DNA from: an uncultured Prevotellaceae bacterium
GTDB taxonomy: Bacteria; Bacteroidota; Bacteroidia; Bacteroidales; Bacteroidaceae
Direction of reading: 5' to 3'
DNA: 32,853 bases
NCBI GenBank assembly: GCA_947307015.1
Contig: CAMZHV010000034.1
Span: 1-32,853, forward strand
In this document: one piece after another, positions 23,812 to 32,799 of the stretch
How positions within the stretch are numbered: the stretch's first letter is position 1
Layout of the letters: every line of letters starts with the position of its first letter
Notes under the pieces: model-generated
Told to the model about the DNA's origin: nothing
The model's input: the letters and a program-made list of their open reading frames with translations, nothing else
The model's database searches: none
Made by a program: the position numbers and the translations under genes

Positions 23812-24348
23812 ATGACACCTATCGTCAAAGAACAAGACATCATCAGCGCCGCAGCCAAAGGCATGGACGCCTACCTAGACCTCATCTGCGATGCCATCCT
23901 TAACACCATTGGCAACGAACTCAATGCCGACACGATGGCCAATCTCAACGGCGAGCAGATTACCCTCCTCGCCTATCGGATGCTGCGCGACGAAGTCATG
24001 GACGGCGGCTTCATCCAACTAATACACAACGGTCTGGGGCCATTTATTTTCCTTAACCCCTTCGCAAAGGCTATGCGTCTATGGGGGCAGGAAACGGAAG
24101 CCGAGGCTGGCACTACCATCCTCCACGACTTCTCCAAGCTCATCTATCGAGGCCGCAAACTCTTCGAAAAACATGGCGACGAGCTTACATGCCCCTGCAC
24201 CGACGAGGAGTTCATGGCCCTCTTCGAGCAGTACCCTGACTTCGATGACCTCGACGACACCTTCGTCGACGCCGAAGAAGAGATCACCTCGCTCATCGCC
24301 CACTACGTTGACGACCATCTTCCGCTCTTCGTTGAAGTAGAGAAATAG
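23812..24348 (+). CDS. DMP19-like (DUF4375) protein
   Basis: A 178-residue acidic protein. The segment LAYRMLRDEVMDGGFIQLIH followed by NGLGPFIFLNPFAKAMRLWG resembles the DMP19/DUF4375 family, whose Neisseria member mimics DNA. The C-terminal third is very rich in Asp and Glu (YPDFDDLDDTFVDAEEEI), which fits a DNA-mimic or regulator-binding role, but that is inference. It lies 21 bases after metH and 40 before glnN with no promoter seen, so it is probably in the same transcript. Confidence 0.6.
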   Translation: MTPIVKEQDIISAAAKGMDAYLDLICDAILNTIGNELNADTMANLNGEQITLLAYRMLRDEVMDGGFIQLIHNGLGPFIFLNPFAKAMRLWGQETEAEAGTTILHDFSKLIYRGRKLFEKHGDELTCPCTDEEFMALFEQYPDFDDLDDTFVDAEEEITSLIAHYVDDHLPLFVEVEK

Positions 24349-24388
24349 GATAACATCATTATAAATAGTACTAAGCACGCGACACAAT

Positions 24389-26578
24389 ATGTCATCAGCA
24401 CTGCGATTCCAAGTTGTCGGTGAGGCGTTTAAGAAGCGCCCCATCGAAGTTGAAGCGCCCAGCGAGCGCCCTTCGAAATTCTTTGCCAAATATGTCTTCA
24501 ACCGCCAGAAGATGCAACAGTACCTGCCGCCGAAGGTTTATAACAAGATGGTAGACGTCATCGATCATGGCGCAACCCTCGACTTGGCCACAGCTGACGC
24601 CGTGGCAGCAGGCATGAAGCAATGGGCAATGCAATTAGGTGCCACGCACATTACACACTGGTTCCAACCTCTGACCGAAGGCACGGCAGAGAAGCACGAC
24701 GGTTTCGTGGAGCACGATGGCCAGGGCGGTATGGTCGAAGAGTTTAGCGGCAAGCAGCTCGTGCAGCAGGAACCGGACGCCAGCTCGTTTCCCAGCGGTG
24801 GAATCCGCTCCACTTTCGAGGCTCGCGGCTACTCAGCCTGGGACCCTGCATCGCCCGTCTTCGTCATCGGCGACACCATGATGATTCCAACGGTCTTCAT
24901 CGCTTACACGGGCGAGGCCCTTGACTTCAAGGCTCCCTTGAAGAAAGCCCTGCACGCAGTGGACAAAGCCGCAACGGATGTCGCCCGCTATTTCTACCCC
25001 GAAGTGACGAAAGTTATCTCAAACCTCGGCTGGGAGCAGGAGTATTTCCTTGTGGACGAGGGGCTCTATGCGGCCCGCCCCGACCTGTTGATGACGGGTC
25101 GCACGCTCATGGGGCACGATTCGGCCAAGAACCAGCAGATGGACGACCATTACTTCGGCTCCATTCCCGAGCGCGTAGCTGCCTTCATGAAAGATCTCGA
25201 AATCCAGGCTTTGGAACTGGGCATCCCCTGCAAGACACGCCATAACGAGGTAGCTCCCAACCAGTTTGAGCTGGCACCAATCTTTGAAGAAACGAATCTT
25301 GCCGTAGATCATAATATGCTGTTAATGATGCTGATGAAGAAGGTAGCACGCAAACATGGCTTCCGTGTACTGCTGCATGAGAAGCCCTTCGCAGGCATCA
25401 ACGGTTCGGGGAAACACAACAATTGGAGCCTTGCAACTGACACTGGCGTGCTGCTGCACGCACCAGGCAAAACGCAGTTGGACAACCTGCGCTTCATCAC
25501 CTTCATCGTGGAGACGCTCATGGCCGTGTGGAAGTACAACGGACTACTGAAAGCAAGCATCGTCAGCGCCACCAACGCCCATCGACTCGGCGCTAACGAA
25601 GCACCGCCCGCCATCATCTCCAGTTTCCTTGGCAAGCAGCTCAGCGACGTACTCGAACATTTGGAACAGACAACAGACGACGAAATATCCCTGACCGGAA
25701 AACAAGAGATGCAGCTCGACATCCCGCAAATTCCCGAACTGCTCATCGACAACACCGACCGCAACCGCACGAGCCCCTTCGCCTTTACGGGCAACCGCTT
25801 TGAGTTCCGTGCCGTAGGTTCGGAGGCCAACTGTGCCAGCGCGATGATTGCCCTGAACGCCGCCGTGGCTGACCAGCTCATTGACTTCAAGGCGCGTGTT
25901 GATGCCCTCATTGCTGAGGGTATGGACACGATGAAGGCCATTCTGAAGGTTGTTCGTGAAGACATCAAGACGTGTAAACCCATTCATTTCGAGGGCAATG
26001 GCTACAGTGAGGAATGGAAGAAGGAAGCAGCACGGCGCGGTCTTGACGTAGAAGCTTCCGTGCCCCTCGTGATCGACCGCTACCTGGACGACGCCAGCGT
26101 GGAGATGTTCGCCCGGACACATATCTTCACACGCTCGGAGATTATTGCGCGCAACGAAATCAAATGGGACACCTACACGAAGAAGATTCAGATTGAGGCG
26201 CGCATATTCGGAGACATGTGCATGAACCATATTATCCCTGTGGCCACGCGTTACCAAAGCGTGCTCATTGAGAATGTCCATCACCTCCAGCAAATCTTCC
26301 CGTCGACGGAACTCGACGACCTCACCCGCAACAATCTTGCGCTCATCAAGGAGATCTCAGAACACACCAATTTCATCACCTCACATGTGACGGCGCTCAT
26401 CGATGCCCGCCGCGTAGCCAACCGCATTGAGAGCGACCGCGAGAAGGCTATCGCCTACCACGACACCGTGGCACCGCTCATCGAGGAAATCCGTTACCAC
26501 GTGGACAAGCTCGAACTCATCGTCGACGACGAGTTATGGCCGCTGCCCAAGTACCGCGAAATCCTTTTCATTAGATAA
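24389..26578 (+). CDS. glnN: Glutamine synthetase type III
   Basis: A 729-residue GSIII, the large dodecameric form common in Bacteroidetes, making glutamine from glutamate, ammonia and ATP. Conserved features are the N-terminal ITHWFQPLTEGTAEKHDGFV, GIRSTFEARGYSAWDP, GWEQEYFLVDEG, KTRHNEVAPNQFELAPIFEE (metal and glutamate site), GINGSGKHNNWSL and NRTSPFAFTGNRFEFRAVGS. Length is normal for the family. It ends the plus-strand run and is followed by a strong terminator. It is the assimilatory nitrogen enzyme in this window; no nitrogen regulator is adjacent. Confidence 0.96.
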   Translation: MSSALRFQVVGEAFKKRPIEVEAPSERPSKFFAKYVFNRQKMQQYLPPKVYNKMVDVIDHGATLDLATADAVAAGMKQWAMQLGATHITHWFQPLTEGTAEKHDGFVEHDGQGGMVEEFSGKQLVQQEPDASSFPSGGIRSTFEARGYSAWDPASPVFVIGDTMMIPTVFIAYTGEALDFKAPLKKALHAVDKAATDVARYFYPEVTKVISNLGWEQEYFLVDEGLYAARPDLLMTGRTLMGHDSAKNQQMDDHYFGSIPERVAAFMKDLEIQALELGIPCKTRHNEVAPNQFELAPIFEETNLAVDHNMLLMMLMKKVARKHGFRVLLHEKPFAGINGSGKHNNWSLATDTGVLLHAPGKTQLDNLRFITFIVETLMAVWKYNGLLKASIVSATNAHRLGANEAPPAIISSFLGKQLSDVLEHLEQTTDDEISLTGKQEMQLDIPQIPELLIDNTDRNRTSPFAFTGNRFEFRAVGSEANCASAMIALNAAVADQLIDFKARVDALIAEGMDTMKAILKVVREDIKTCKPIHFEGNGYSEEWKKEAARRGLDVEASVPLVIDRYLDDASVEMFARTHIFTRSEIIARNEIKWDTYTKKIQIEARIFGDMCMNHIIPVATRYQSVLIENVHHLQQIFPSTELDDLTRNNLALIKEISEHTNFITSHVTALIDARRVANRIESDREKAIAYHDTVAPLIEEIRYHVDKLELIVDDELWPLPKYREILFIR

Positions 26579-26600
26579 GGTGTGTTCCTCATTAACAGCA

Positions 26601-26622
26601 ATCCCCGCCATACAGCGGGGAT
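26601..26622 (+). terminator. Terminator of glnN
   Basis: An 8-bp perfect stem ATCCCCGC (26601-26608) and GCGGGGAT (26615-26622) is followed by TTGTTTTGTTT, 22 bases after the glnN stop and just before the convergent CotH gene end. Confidence 0.85.
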
Positions 26623-26631
26623 TTGTTTTGT

Positions 26632-29133
26632 TTATCGCACGAGGACTTTTTTGCCGTTGACGATATAGATTCCAGGGGCGAGGCCGTTGCGCCAATTGTC
26701 GTACGTCGCACCCGACTTCAACATGACGCCGCGCATATCGTAGACCGTAAAGTGTGTAGGCTGCGACAGCGTTGATACGCCATCTGTGTAGATGGGCGTA
26801 TCGGAGTCAGGATCGTCCTCAGCCTCGGGGAAACCAAGGATCTCATCCTCGCTAATATCCGGATAAGGCGTCAGCTGCGCGTAGGCAGCATTAGCGCGCG
26901 ACCGCAACCATTTCTTGGCATTCTCCGTGCTGGCAGCATAATTGGATCTATCATGACTATCGCCATGGTATGAGTTAACGTTATTCTCAAACGAGGGCCT
27001 AGCAAAAGCGTAGTAATCATCACAGTAATCGATGAGCTCATCGAGGTATAGGCGCATGAAGCGGGACCAATATTTGTACATCGCACGGTCGAAGGGCTCG
27101 CCGCACGTGCGCATCTTCCTCATGAAGGAGTATGCTTCCATGTTCGTCTGACGGATCCAATAGGAGTCCGACATTCCACTCATGTAATACCCGCCACCGT
27201 TCTCGTAGCCAAAACACCAATCGAGGTCCCAGACAGGTCCCCACTTCCATTTGCATGTGTCTGAGAAAACGTTCTCGTGGTAAAGATAGGTGCTCTTCGG
27301 GTGCATCAGCTCGTAGTTGAGGATAAGCTCGTCGACGACCATAAAACGCGCCATAGACTCCACGTCGACCTCCTGGGAGAGATCCCCGCCGTCACGGACA
27401 ATGGCCGCGAAGGCGTTGAAACGGTTCATGATATCCTGATAGGAGGTCAATTCTGTCTCGTCCTCGTCGAAATCGGGTTTCTTCACCTTGACAGGGATGT
27501 TGAAAGGCGTAGATTTGTATATCGTCTCGTCGGTGTAGGTGTCCAGCTCAATGAGGCAAGCCTTTGACTCGTCTTCGAGGTCAATACTGTTGTTGGAAAG
27601 TCCCACCTTCTCCGTGAAGTTGTAACTGCCCCAATACTTCCCATTGAGATAAAGCTCTATGGGCACAATATGATTGGCGCCGTCGGCACCAATGAGTCCA
27701 GCGGCATACATACCGATGGCATTGGTCATCATCGAGTTGGTCTTGCGGTTGGAAAGCAGCACCCAACTCTTGCCGTTTTTCAGTCCAAAGGGTTTCTGCT
27801 TCTCTTCGAATTTCAGACGATAGGGGTTCTTGGAGTTGGAATTGGAGCTCCAACTGCTGTTGCCGCGTCCTTTGATCTGCACGGGCGTTGTCTCCATGGA
27901 GGGATAGAATCCGGCACCGTCGATGGTGATCTCCGCATCGAGATAGTAATTTTTGCTCGAAGGCACGCGTCCATCCTCTATATTAATGTCCACGCGTGGC
28001 ACGGCCGTCGCCTTAACCCAGTCGAGGTTCAACTTATACTCCGTGCCGAAGGGCACCATCTGATCCTCATAAGTGGCTGGCGTGCCCTCGCCCTCAACGA
28101 TAGAAACGCTGTACAGTTTCAGCTCGGAAAGACAGAAGTAATTCTTGTAGTTGCTTTTAAGCATGTAGAGACGGAAACGACGATAACCCGTTTCCATGTC
28201 GATGACAGAAGAAGTGTTCGTGGCACCCTGAGCACTCGAAAAGCCATTGGCTTCCATGAAACGGTGAACCTCAACCCAATCCGTGCCATTGTTGCTGGCC
28301 ATCAGACTGAGGATCTCTGGCGAACGGGCACCAGTGTCAGTACGGTTCGTCGTCTCATAGACAAGATGATAGACCGCATCGGGAAGGGTAATTTCAATGT
28401 ACGGGAACTCATCTTCGGGAAGCTTTTCGTATTGTCCCGAACCCCAAGTGGAATGAAAGAATGTGCTGGGATCATCGTCGATGAGCATGGCCAAGCCCTC
28501 GCGCTCAGGATTGTTCGAAGGAGCATTGGTGGAAAGCATATCTTCCGTGAGCACAATCTCCTCTTTCTTGATGGTCGATTCACCGTCGGTACCCGGACTG
28601 ACCATAACGCTTTTCAGCAGCTGTATTCCCGGATAGGCCACGGTGACGGTGTGCTCGGCGCCGAATTTGACGCGGCTGTGCTTGCTCACCAAAGAGTCTT
28701 TTTCGTCGAGATAGACACAAGCACGATTGTCGGAACGCTTGAACGAGGGCGTGAGCCAATGGCCGATGGCAGCAATGCGACCTGTAATCTTGTGGTCATC
28801 AGAAATCTCACATTCCACATCGTCAAAAAGTTGGTGGTTGAACTTGTTGTTGAACTTGAACGAGGTCAGCGCGGGACGGGCGATATTCACCTGATGATCG
28901 TATGATTCCAGTTCGTTGATGGAATAGCGTCTCACCTTGCCACTACGCAGCGTCACCCTAAGCATATTGCCCACAATGTCCTTAGACTGCATGGTGGAAG
29001 CTGGATAGATATCGATTGTACCGTCCTTCTTGACTACAAAAAGCGTGTCCTCCCGCTCCTCAGCAGCATAGAGGGAAACAGGCAGACCAAGACAGCAAAA
29101 CATGAATAAAAACAAAGCAACTCTTTTCTTCAT
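26632..29133 (-). CDS. Secreted CotH-kinase-family surface protein
   Basis: I take Met 29133 (MKKRVALFLFMFC) as the start, giving 833 residues; the frame is open for 19 codons further upstream, over the promoter region. The signal peptide ends near SLYAAEE. Residues about 200-345 look like a discoidin (F5/8 type C) module (LIDDDPSTFFHSTW, FPYIEITLPDA). The CotH domain covers about 375-680, with IKGRGNSSW, KNPYRLKFEEKQKPFG, SWVLLSNR and WDLDWCFGYENGG. CotH proteins are atypical protein kinases in spores, while Bacteroidetes versions are extracellular with unknown targets. The tail LAPGIYIVNGKKVLVR matches the other exported proteins here. Confidence 0.85.
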   Translation of the reverse strand: MKKRVALFLFMFCCLGLPVSLYAAEEREDTLFVVKKDGTIDIYPASTMQSKDIVGNMLRVTLRSGKVRRYSINELESYDHQVNIARPALTSFKFNNKFNHQLFDDVECEISDDHKITGRIAAIGHWLTPSFKRSDNRACVYLDEKDSLVSKHSRVKFGAEHTVTVAYPGIQLLKSVMVSPGTDGESTIKKEEIVLTEDMLSTNAPSNNPEREGLAMLIDDDPSTFFHSTWGSGQYEKLPEDEFPYIEITLPDAVYHLVYETTNRTDTGARSPEILSLMASNNGTDWVEVHRFMEANGFSSAQGATNTSSVIDMETGYRRFRLYMLKSNYKNYFCLSELKLYSVSIVEGEGTPATYEDQMVPFGTEYKLNLDWVKATAVPRVDINIEDGRVPSSKNYYLDAEITIDGAGFYPSMETTPVQIKGRGNSSWSSNSNSKNPYRLKFEEKQKPFGLKNGKSWVLLSNRKTNSMMTNAIGMYAAGLIGADGANHIVPIELYLNGKYWGSYNFTEKVGLSNNSIDLEDESKACLIELDTYTDETIYKSTPFNIPVKVKKPDFDEDETELTSYQDIMNRFNAFAAIVRDGGDLSQEVDVESMARFMVVDELILNYELMHPKSTYLYHENVFSDTCKWKWGPVWDLDWCFGYENGGGYYMSGMSDSYWIRQTNMEAYSFMRKMRTCGEPFDRAMYKYWSRFMRLYLDELIDYCDDYYAFARPSFENNVNSYHGDSHDRSNYAASTENAKKWLRSRANAAYAQLTPYPDISEDEILGFPEAEDDPDSDTPIYTDGVSTLSQPTHFTVYDMRGVMLKSGATYDNWRNGLAPGIYIVNGKKVLVR

Positions 29134-29160
29134 TTGCGCTCTTTTCTTTGAAAATCGCGG

Positions 29161-29168
29161 CAAAGATA
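29161..29168 (-). promoter_or_regulatory. -7 box of the CotH gene
   Basis: TATCTTTG on the minus strand (29168-29161), 27 bases before Met 29133. It supports that start over the longer frame. No clear -33 box is present. Confidence 0.5.
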
Positions 29169-29230
29169 CACATAAACTTTCAACACTCATGCCTGAAACC
29201 TTTATTTTATATTAAAAAGGATGGAAAAAG

Positions 29231-29262
29231 TTTGGTCATCAAGGCGAAAAGCACTACTTTTG
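29231..29262 (+). promoter_or_regulatory. Promoter of the Crp/Fnr regulator gene
   Basis: TTTG (29231-29234), a 20-base spacer, then TACTTTTG (29255-29262), both full matches. It lies inside the longest open frame, which places the true start at 29280. Confidence 0.75.
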
Positions 29263-29279
29263 CTACCCAAAACGGAGAA

Positions 29280-29966
29280 ATGGAGCAGAGTATGTTCGAT
29301 ACACTCCTCGGTTTGCCGCTCTTTCAAGGACTCGGAAGGGCTGATCTCACGCGCATCCTCGAATCGACGCGCATAGACTTCAGCACCGTGAAAGAAGACA
29401 CCGTGTTCTTAGATCAGGGAGACCTCTGCACGGGGCTGACCTTCGTCATCGAGGGGAAGGCTACGATGGAGACATCAGCCGCCGACCGTCGCTGGAGTGT
29501 CGTCGAAAACATGGCCACACCAACGGTCATCGGCACAGAAGTGCTCTACGGCAGCATGCGCACCTACCGCCACAGCTACCGTGCCACCTCCCCGCTGCGT
29601 CTGTTACAAATGGACAAGCGCACGGCGGCGGCGCTGACAGGCTACTTCGAGGTATTCCGTCTCAACCTGCTCAATCTGCTGACGACCACCATCGCCCGCC
29701 GCGAACAGTTGCAATGGCTGCCGCCCTACAGCACGCTTGATGGCCGTATCATCGGATTCTTCCGTCAGCATGTCAGCCGGCCTGCAGGCAGCAAGCTCTT
29801 CCACATAGCCCTGCCAGAGCTCGGTGCTTACTTGGGCGAAGACCCGCGCTACGTATCCAAAGCCCTCCACCGCCTTGAGAACCAAGGCCTCCTTCGCCTC
29901 GACCGGCGTCTCATTGAAATTCCTAACTTCGAACGCCTCATCCAGGCGGCCTCTGACATTAAATAG
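29280..29966 (+). CDS. Crp/Fnr-family transcription regulator
   Basis: From ATG 29280 (MEQSMFDTLLGLPLFQGLG) the protein is 228 residues, the usual Crp size; the frame is open 44 codons further upstream, but the promoter at 29231-29262 lies there. A cyclic-nucleotide-binding-like beta barrel (about 10-120, with FLDQGDLCTGLTFVIEGKA) is followed by the dimer helix and a winged-helix DNA-binding domain (LPELGAYLGEDPRYVSKALH, then RLENQGLL). No Fnr-type cysteine cluster is seen. The ligand and regulon are unknown. It is divergent from the CotH gene and 44 bases ahead of dcp. Confidence 0.88.
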   Translation: MEQSMFDTLLGLPLFQGLGRADLTRILESTRIDFSTVKEDTVFLDQGDLCTGLTFVIEGKATMETSAADRRWSVVENMATPTVIGTEVLYGSMRTYRHSYRATSPLRLLQMDKRTAAALTGYFEVFRLNLLNLLTTTIARREQLQWLPPYSTLDGRIIGFFRQHVSRPAGSKLFHIALPELGAYLGEDPRYVSKALHRLENQGLLRLDRRLIEIPNFERLIQAASDIK

Positions 29967-30010
29967 CACTCCATAAGATTCAGCTCATTTCATCATTAAC
30001 ACTCGCTGCA

Positions 30011-32212
30011 ATGAGAGAAAACCCATTCTATAACAGGCACTACCCTACTCCCCACGAGACACCTCCCTTCCAGGATATCCGTCTCGAGGACTACGAACCT
30101 GCCATGCTCGAAGGCATCCGTCAGGATGATGCCTTCATCCAGCGCATCATCGACAACCCCGAGCCCCCAACTTTCGACAACACCATCGCCGTCATCTCCC
30201 CCGACGACCTCCTCGAGCGCGTCACCAAGGTCTTCTTCAACCTCCTCTCCGCCGACACCAATGACGAGATGGACGCCCTGGCACAGAAGATGGCACCCAT
30301 CCTCACAGAACATGCCAACAATATCATGTTCAACCGCCGCTACTTCGAGCGCGTCAAAGCCGTCTACGACCAATATCACCCCTCCTCCGCGGATTCCCCT
30401 TCTCCCTCATCCGTAGAATCCTCTTCCCCCTCTTCAGCGTTGGTGCAGAGCGGTTTGCCCGCTCGCCCCCTCACTCCCGAGGAACAGATGCTTCTCGAAA
30501 AAGCCTATGACGGCTTCATCCGCGCTGGCGTAGCCCTCGACGACGAGCATCAGACCCGCCTACGCGAGATCAATAATGAGATGAGCCTTCTTTCCCTTCA
30601 ATTCTCGCAGAATAATCTAAAGGAAACCAATGCCTTCGAGCTCCATATCACCGAAGAGGCCGACCTCAGTGGACTACCAGAAACCGCCCATGAAGCCGCG
30701 GCCCTCGCAGCCAAGGAACACGGCAAGGAAGGTTGGCTCTTCACCCTCCACGCCCCCTCCTACGGTCCCTTTCTCACCTACGCCGACAACCGCGAGCTGC
30801 GCCGCCAGATGTATATGGCCAAGAACACCATCTGCATCAAACCCAACGAGTTCAATAATGAAGCCATCGTGGCACGCATTGTTAACCTACGGCGCGAGCG
30901 CGCTCAACTGCTCGGCTACAAGACTTTCGCCGATCTCGTCCTCAAGGAACGGATGGCCGAAAATGCCGACAACGTCTACCGCCTCCTCAACCAGCTCCTT
31001 GACGCCTACATGGAGCCTGCGCGCGGCGAGCTCCGCGAGATCGAGGATATGGCGCGACGCATCGAAGGCGATGACTTTCAGCTACAGCCCTGGGATTTCT
31101 CCTATTACGGCCATAAGCTCAAGATGGAGCGTTACAATATCGATGCAGAGATGCTTCGTCCCTATTTGGAGCTCTCACGCGTTAAAGAAGGTGTCTTTGG
31201 CCTCGCCACCCGTCTTTACGGCATCACCTTCGTTGAGAACAAGGAAATCCCCGTCTATCATCCCGACGTGCAGGCATTCGAAGTTTTGGATCAGGATGGT
31301 AGCTTCCTCGCCGTGCTCTATACTGACTTCCACCCCCGCAAGGGCAAACAGAGTGGCGCTTGGATGACCAGCTACAAGGAGCAGTGCATCGGTCCCGAGC
31401 TCGACGATAGTGTTCTTCGCGATGCTGCCGAAAAGAATCTCCCCTTGATTCTTCCCCCCACAGACCCCTCCACGTGGAAAAACAGCCGTCCGCACGTCTC
31501 TCTCGTCATGAACTTCACCAAGCCCACCGAGACGAAGCCTGCGCTGCTGACGCTCGGCGAGGTGGAGACGTTCCTTCACGAGTTCGGCCATGCCCTCCAC
31601 GGCATCTTCGCCAACACGCGCTTTGCCTCTCTCTCTGGCACGAATGTCTACTGGGATTTCGTCGAGCTACCCTCGCAGTTCATGGAGAACTATGCGGTTG
31701 AACCCGAGTTCCTCAACACCTTCGCCCGTCACTACGAAACCGGCGAACCCATCCCGCAGGAACTCATCGACCGCATCATAGCCAGCCGCAACTTCAACGT
31801 CGCGTACGCCTGCATCCGTCAGGTCAGCTTCGGACTCCTCGATATGGCCTACTATACGCTTACAGAACCCTTCGATGCTGATGTTCAAACCTTTGAGCGT
31901 GAGGCATGGCAGCGGGCGCAGCTCTTTGACGAAGTGCCAGGCACATGCATGAGTGTGCAGTTCTCGCATATCATGGCAGGAGGCTATGCCGCAGGTTACT
32001 ACAGCTATAAATGGGCTGAGGTGTTGGACGCCGATGCTTTCTCGGTCTTCAAACAGGCAGGCATCTTCGACCGCGCCACTGCCCAGCGTTTCCGCGATTG
32101 CATCCTCTCACGTGGCGGCACCGAGCATCCCATGACCCTTTACCGCCGTTTCCGCGGACAAGAACCCACCATCGATGCCCTGCTCGAAAGGAATGGGATA
32201 AAAAGAGATTAA
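30011..32212 (+). CDS. dcp: M3-family peptidyl-dipeptidase Dcp
   Basis: A 733-residue zinc metallopeptidase of the M3 (thimet) family that removes dipeptides from peptide C-termini. The zinc site HEFGH is His523-Glu524-...-His527 in TFLHEFGHALHG, with the downstream FASLSGTNVYWDFVELPSQ and the substrate-loop SHIMAGGYAAGYYSYKWAEV. There is no signal peptide, so it is probably cytosolic. Residues about 123-153 (SSADSPSPSSVESSSPSSAL and following) are a Ser/Pro-rich segment that I do not expect in the family; its DNA ends with a small palindrome (GAGCGG-TTTGC-CCGCTC, 30448-30464). Confidence 0.93.
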   Translation: MRENPFYNRHYPTPHETPPFQDIRLEDYEPAMLEGIRQDDAFIQRIIDNPEPPTFDNTIAVISPDDLLERVTKVFFNLLSADTNDEMDALAQKMAPILTEHANNIMFNRRYFERVKAVYDQYHPSSADSPSPSSVESSSPSSALVQSGLPARPLTPEEQMLLEKAYDGFIRAGVALDDEHQTRLREINNEMSLLSLQFSQNNLKETNAFELHITEEADLSGLPETAHEAAALAAKEHGKEGWLFTLHAPSYGPFLTYADNRELRRQMYMAKNTICIKPNEFNNEAIVARIVNLRRERAQLLGYKTFADLVLKERMAENADNVYRLLNQLLDAYMEPARGELREIEDMARRIEGDDFQLQPWDFSYYGHKLKMERYNIDAEMLRPYLELSRVKEGVFGLATRLYGITFVENKEIPVYHPDVQAFEVLDQDGSFLAVLYTDFHPRKGKQSGAWMTSYKEQCIGPELDDSVLRDAAEKNLPLILPPTDPSTWKNSRPHVSLVMNFTKPTETKPALLTLGEVETFLHEFGHALHGIFANTRFASLSGTNVYWDFVELPSQFMENYAVEPEFLNTFARHYETGEPIPQELIDRIIASRNFNVAYACIRQVSFGLLDMAYYTLTEPFDADVQTFEREAWQRAQLFDEVPGTCMSVQFSHIMAGGYAAGYYSYKWAEVLDADAFSVFKQAGIFDRATAQRFRDCILSRGGTEHPMTLYRRFRGQEPTIDALLERNGIKRD
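30377..30469 (+). repeat. Low-complexity Ser/Pro-rich insertion in dcp
   Basis: C/T-rich DNA encodes about 30 Ser/Pro-rich residues between VKAVYDQY and LTPEEQMLLEKAYDGF. It ends with the palindrome at 30448-30464. GAGCGGTTT is also found in the Ser-rich extra loop of metH around 21220-21230. Confidence 0.5.
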
Positions 32213-32225
32213 AGATATTAAATAT

Positions 32226-32705
32226 ATGACTGATAACACGAATACCACGCGCCAGCCATCCCTCTCCCCTACGGGAGGGGCCAGGGGAGGGTCTATTCTT
32301 GACCTCCGCTACCTGCGCATGGCGCGCATCTGGAGTGAGAACAGCTACTGCATACGCCGTCAGGTCGGCGCCCTCGTCGTCAAGGACAAGATGATCATCA
32401 GCGACGGCTACAACGGCACGCCCTCCGGTTTCGAGAATGTATGCGAGGAGGACGGCGTCACCAAGCCTTACGTCCTTCACGCTGAGGCGAATGCCATCAC
32501 CAAGATAGCCCGTTCAGGCAACAACTCCGAGGGTGCCACGCTCTATGTCACAGACTCTCCCTGCATCGAATGCTCCAAGCTCATCATCCAGGCTGGCATC
32601 CGACGTGTCGTCTACGCCCGCGACTACCGCCTCACCGACGGCATCGATCTCCTCCGCCGTGCCGGCATCGACGTCCATCACCTTCCCATCAAAGGGTATG
32701 AGTAG
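32226..32705 (+). CDS. dCMP deaminase
   Basis: A 159-residue zinc-dependent cytidine deaminase-fold enzyme converting dCMP to dUMP for thymidylate synthesis. The zinc site is HAE (His85, Glu87) and SPCIEC (Cys113, Cys116). GYNGTPSGFENVCEE is typical of ComEB/dCMP deaminases. The conserved part starts at about YLRMARIWSENSYC (29-42). Residues about 9-24 (RQPSLSPTGGARGGS) are an unexpected N-terminal segment encoded by a GC-rich palindromic piece. The gene follows dcp by 13 bases. Confidence 0.93.
   Translation: MTDNTNTTRQPSLSPTGGARGGSILDLRYLRMARIWSENSYCIRRQVGALVVKDKMIISDGYNGTPSGFENVCEEDGVTKPYVLHAEANAITKIARSGNNSEGATLYVTDSPCIECSKLIIQAGIRRVVYARDYRLTDGIDLLRRAGIDVHHLPIKGYE
32254..32302 (+). repeat. 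GC-rich palindromic piece at the start of the dCMP deaminase gene
   Basis: The stretch contains CTCCCCTACGGGAGGGG and ends GGGGAGGGTC, resembling the right end GGGTGGGTC of the RND element (6105-6113). The left end is degenerate. It is read through in the coding frame. Confidence 0.5.
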
Positions 32706-32753
32706 CGTTAAAATTTAAAAGGTCTTAGAGTTTAAAAAGTTCGCTTTTAAGAT

Positions 32754-32783
32754 ATTACGTTATTACGTTATCACGTTATTACG
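32754..32783. repeat. 8-bp tandem repeat ATTACGTT
   Basis: Almost four copies of ATTACGTT, the third with one change (ATCACGTT). Nothing coding is seen from 32706 to the right edge. Confidence 0.85.
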
Positions 32784-32799
32784 ACAAAACGACATAAAA

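Noticed and set aside
27670..28905. 411-codon open frame on the plus strand
   Set aside because: Antisense to the CotH-family gene; no recognisable domain.
29148..29279. Upstream extension of the Crp/Fnr frame
   Set aside because: A full consensus promoter lies inside it, and the protein is normal Crp length without it.
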